64,000 nt of DNA from the NCBI GenBank assembly GCA_023260655.1, contig JALQUU010000005.1:1-64000 (forward strand). Direction: 5' to 3'. Within the stretch, counting starts at the first letter, position 1; each line of letters begins with the position of its first letter. A program made the position numbers and the translations under genes. The notes under the pieces are model-generated. The model worked only from the letters and a program-made list of their open reading frames with translations, ran no database searches and was not told where the DNA came from. This document shows positions 62,683 to 64,000 of this stretch, piece after piece. This stretch comes from Paracoccaceae bacterium (lineage in GTDB: Bacteria > Pseudomonadota > Alphaproteobacteria > Rhodobacterales > Rhodobacteraceae).

Positions 62683-63332
62683 CGCAACTTCCCTTTCCTG
62701 GGGCGGAAATTCCTGCACCGGAGCTGGCCGAGGTCGGGCGCAAGCTTTTGACGGGCGAGGTCGAGTTCCTGAAGGGCGTGGTCGCGATGTCCGGTCTGCC
62801 TGCGGCGGATCGGCTGGAGGTTTGCTTTGCGGGGCGCTCGAATGTCGGGAAGTCTTCGCTGATCAACGCGTTGACGGGGCGGCGCAATCTGGCGCGGGCC
62901 TCGAATACACCGGGGCGCACGCAGGAAATCAACTTCTTCACGGCGGGTGAAAGCCATTACCTTGTCGACTTGCCGGGCTACGGATTTGCCAATGCGCCGC
63001 TGGCGGTGGTTCAGAAGTGGCAGGCGCTCTTGAAGCAATATCTGTCGGGGCGGCAGACGCTGCGCCGAGCCTTTGTGCTGATCGACAGCCGGCACGGGAT
63101 CAAGGCGGTGGATGAAGAGATCCTGACACTGCTCGACCAGTCGGCGGTGACCTTCCAGGTGGTTCTGACGAAGAAAGACAAGATCAGCGAGGCGCATTTG
63201 CAGGAGACGCTTGCGCAGGTGCGCACGGCGTTGGCGAAGCATCCGGCGGCGTTTCCGGAGTTGATCGTGACCTCTTCCGAGAAGGGTGAGGGCATTCCGA
63301 CGCTACGGGCGACCATCGCCGGATTGGTCTGA
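62679..63332 (+). CDS. engB: Ribosome biogenesis GTP-binding protein EngB/YsxC
   Basis: CFAGRSNVGKSSLINALTGRRNLARASNTPGRTQEINFF, LVDLPGYGFA. Confidence 0.96.
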   Translation: MTQLPFPGAEIPAPELAEVGRKLLTGEVEFLKGVVAMSGLPAADRLEVCFAGRSNVGKSSLINALTGRRNLARASNTPGRTQEINFFTAGESHYLVDLPGYGFANAPLAVVQKWQALLKQYLSGRQTLRRAFVLIDSRHGIKAVDEEILTLLDQSAVTFQVVLTKKDKISEAHLQETLAQVRTALAKHPAAFPELIVTSSEKGEGIPTLRATIAGLV

Positions 63333-63399
63333 CTTCTTGGTGCTTGCGAAGCTTTCCCTGATAGGGGAAGCTTTGGGCAAGAGCACAAGGAGAGCGGGT

Positions 63400-63642
63400 G
63401 TGTTTCCGAGCCTGATTGGAACTGTGGTGATTGCCGGAATCGTGGGCTACGCGGCCGAGAAGAGCGGTTTCACACGTAACGGGATCCTGCCGTCGATCAT
63501 CATTTGTGTGGGCGGCGCGTTTCTTTTCTATTTCGTGCGGATTATGTTCGGCATCCGGATCGGATCGCCGGGTGTGGATGCGATCCTCTCGTCCATAGGC
63601 GCGCTGATCATCGTGCCGACCCATTGGAGGGGCGGGAAATGA
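63400..63642 (+). CDS. Small membrane protein (GlsB/YeaQ/YmgE-like)
   Basis: GTG start with upstream AAGGAG; VFPSLIGTVVIAGIVGYAAEKSGFTRNGILPSIIICVGGAFLFYFV. Confidence 0.7.
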   Translation: MFPSLIGTVVIAGIVGYAAEKSGFTRNGILPSIIICVGGAFLFYFVRIMFGIRIGSPGVDAILSSIGALIIVPTHWRGGK

Positions 63643-63653
63643 GCATTCTCTGA

Positions 63654-63875
63654 TTGCTGATCGTGGGGGCGGCGGCGGGTTTCTTTGCCACGCGGATCAT
63701 GCGCGTTGAGGCGGATATTCCGACGACAGTGGCGGTCGGGATGGCAGGTGCACTGATCGGCGGGTTGGTGCTGCGCGGGTTGATGGCAGTGATGGGAATG
63801 GCTGCGGGTTTTGTCGGCGCGGTTTTGGGCGCGCTTTTCCTCGTCTGGCTCTGGCAGCGGATGAAGAGCGGCTAA
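63654..63875 (+). CDS. Small Gly/Ala-rich membrane protein; intended start may be ATG 63639 with an in-frame TGA at codon 5
   Basis: LLIVGAAAGFFATRIMRVEADIPTTVAVGMAGALIGGLVLRGLM; SD GGAGG sits before ATG 63639. Confidence 0.55.
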   Translation: MLIVGAAAGFFATRIMRVEADIPTTVAVGMAGALIGGLVLRGLMAVMGMAAGFVGAVLGALFLVWLWQRMKSG

Positions 63876-64000
63876 CGACGCGGCGGGCGTGCCTTGTAGA
63901 CAGGCAAGCGCCAGCCGAAGGCGAGAGAGCCCGCACGCAGGGCCCATGTGACAAGCGCGCAGGCTCCGAGGGTGATTAGCGGCTCATGGGTGAGATGGTT
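63872..64000 (-). CDS. C-terminal fragment of an unidentified CDS running off the window
   Basis: Open minus frame NHLTHEPLITLGACALVTWALRAGSLAFGWRLPVYKARPPRR* to the window edge. Confidence 0.4.
   Translation of the reverse strand, partial: NHLTHEPLITLGACALVTWALRAGSLAFGWRLPVYKARPPRR

Noticed and set aside
1-64000. CRISPR arrays, IS elements, prophage or defence systems
   Set aside because: I found no regularly spaced repeats, transposase/integrase ORFs, phage structural genes or known defence-domain clusters.

Overview
This 64 kb window is a high-GC alphaproteobacterial chromosome segment, most likely Rhodobacteraceae judging by gene content and order (inference). Positions 1-13.5 kb hold the S10-spc-alpha ribosomal cluster (rplD to rplQ with secY, adk, rpoA). 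After that come: a Deg protease, rarA, crcB, an RluC-type synthase, a HAD phosphatase and an ATP12 chaperone; an aap-type amino-acid ABC operon; sixA-like and ferredoxin-like genes, argB and an SDR; fmt plus three tandem peptide-deformylase genes; a MalY-like aminotransferase and lepA; an enolase-superfamily gene, an ArsR regulator, a COG0523 GTPase coupled to an amidohydrolase, and a LysR; a dipeptide-type ABC operon; an orphan TRAP binding protein; an RTX/VWD-like locus and a broken glycosyltransferase; hemC, hemE and a tRNA-Arg; a histidine kinase, FAD oxidoreductase and TVP38 cluster; rpmH-rnpA-yidD; ttcA, an interrupted EAL gene, yidC, a MOSC protein, engB and small membrane proteins. Most of it is ordinary housekeeping content, and I see no phage, IS element, CRISPR or obvious defence island. 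The best leads are: (1) a third deformylase paralog that has lost its catalytic Glu and metal-binding Cys; (2) three in-frame TAG codons interrupting otherwise intact RTX-VWD and EAL genes; (3) a metallochaperone GTPase translationally coupled to a metal-dependent amidohydrolase; (4) repeated terminator-then-promoter modules splitting the ribosomal cluster; (5) dispersed palindromic intergenic elements. I cannot claim a wholly new system from sequence alone.
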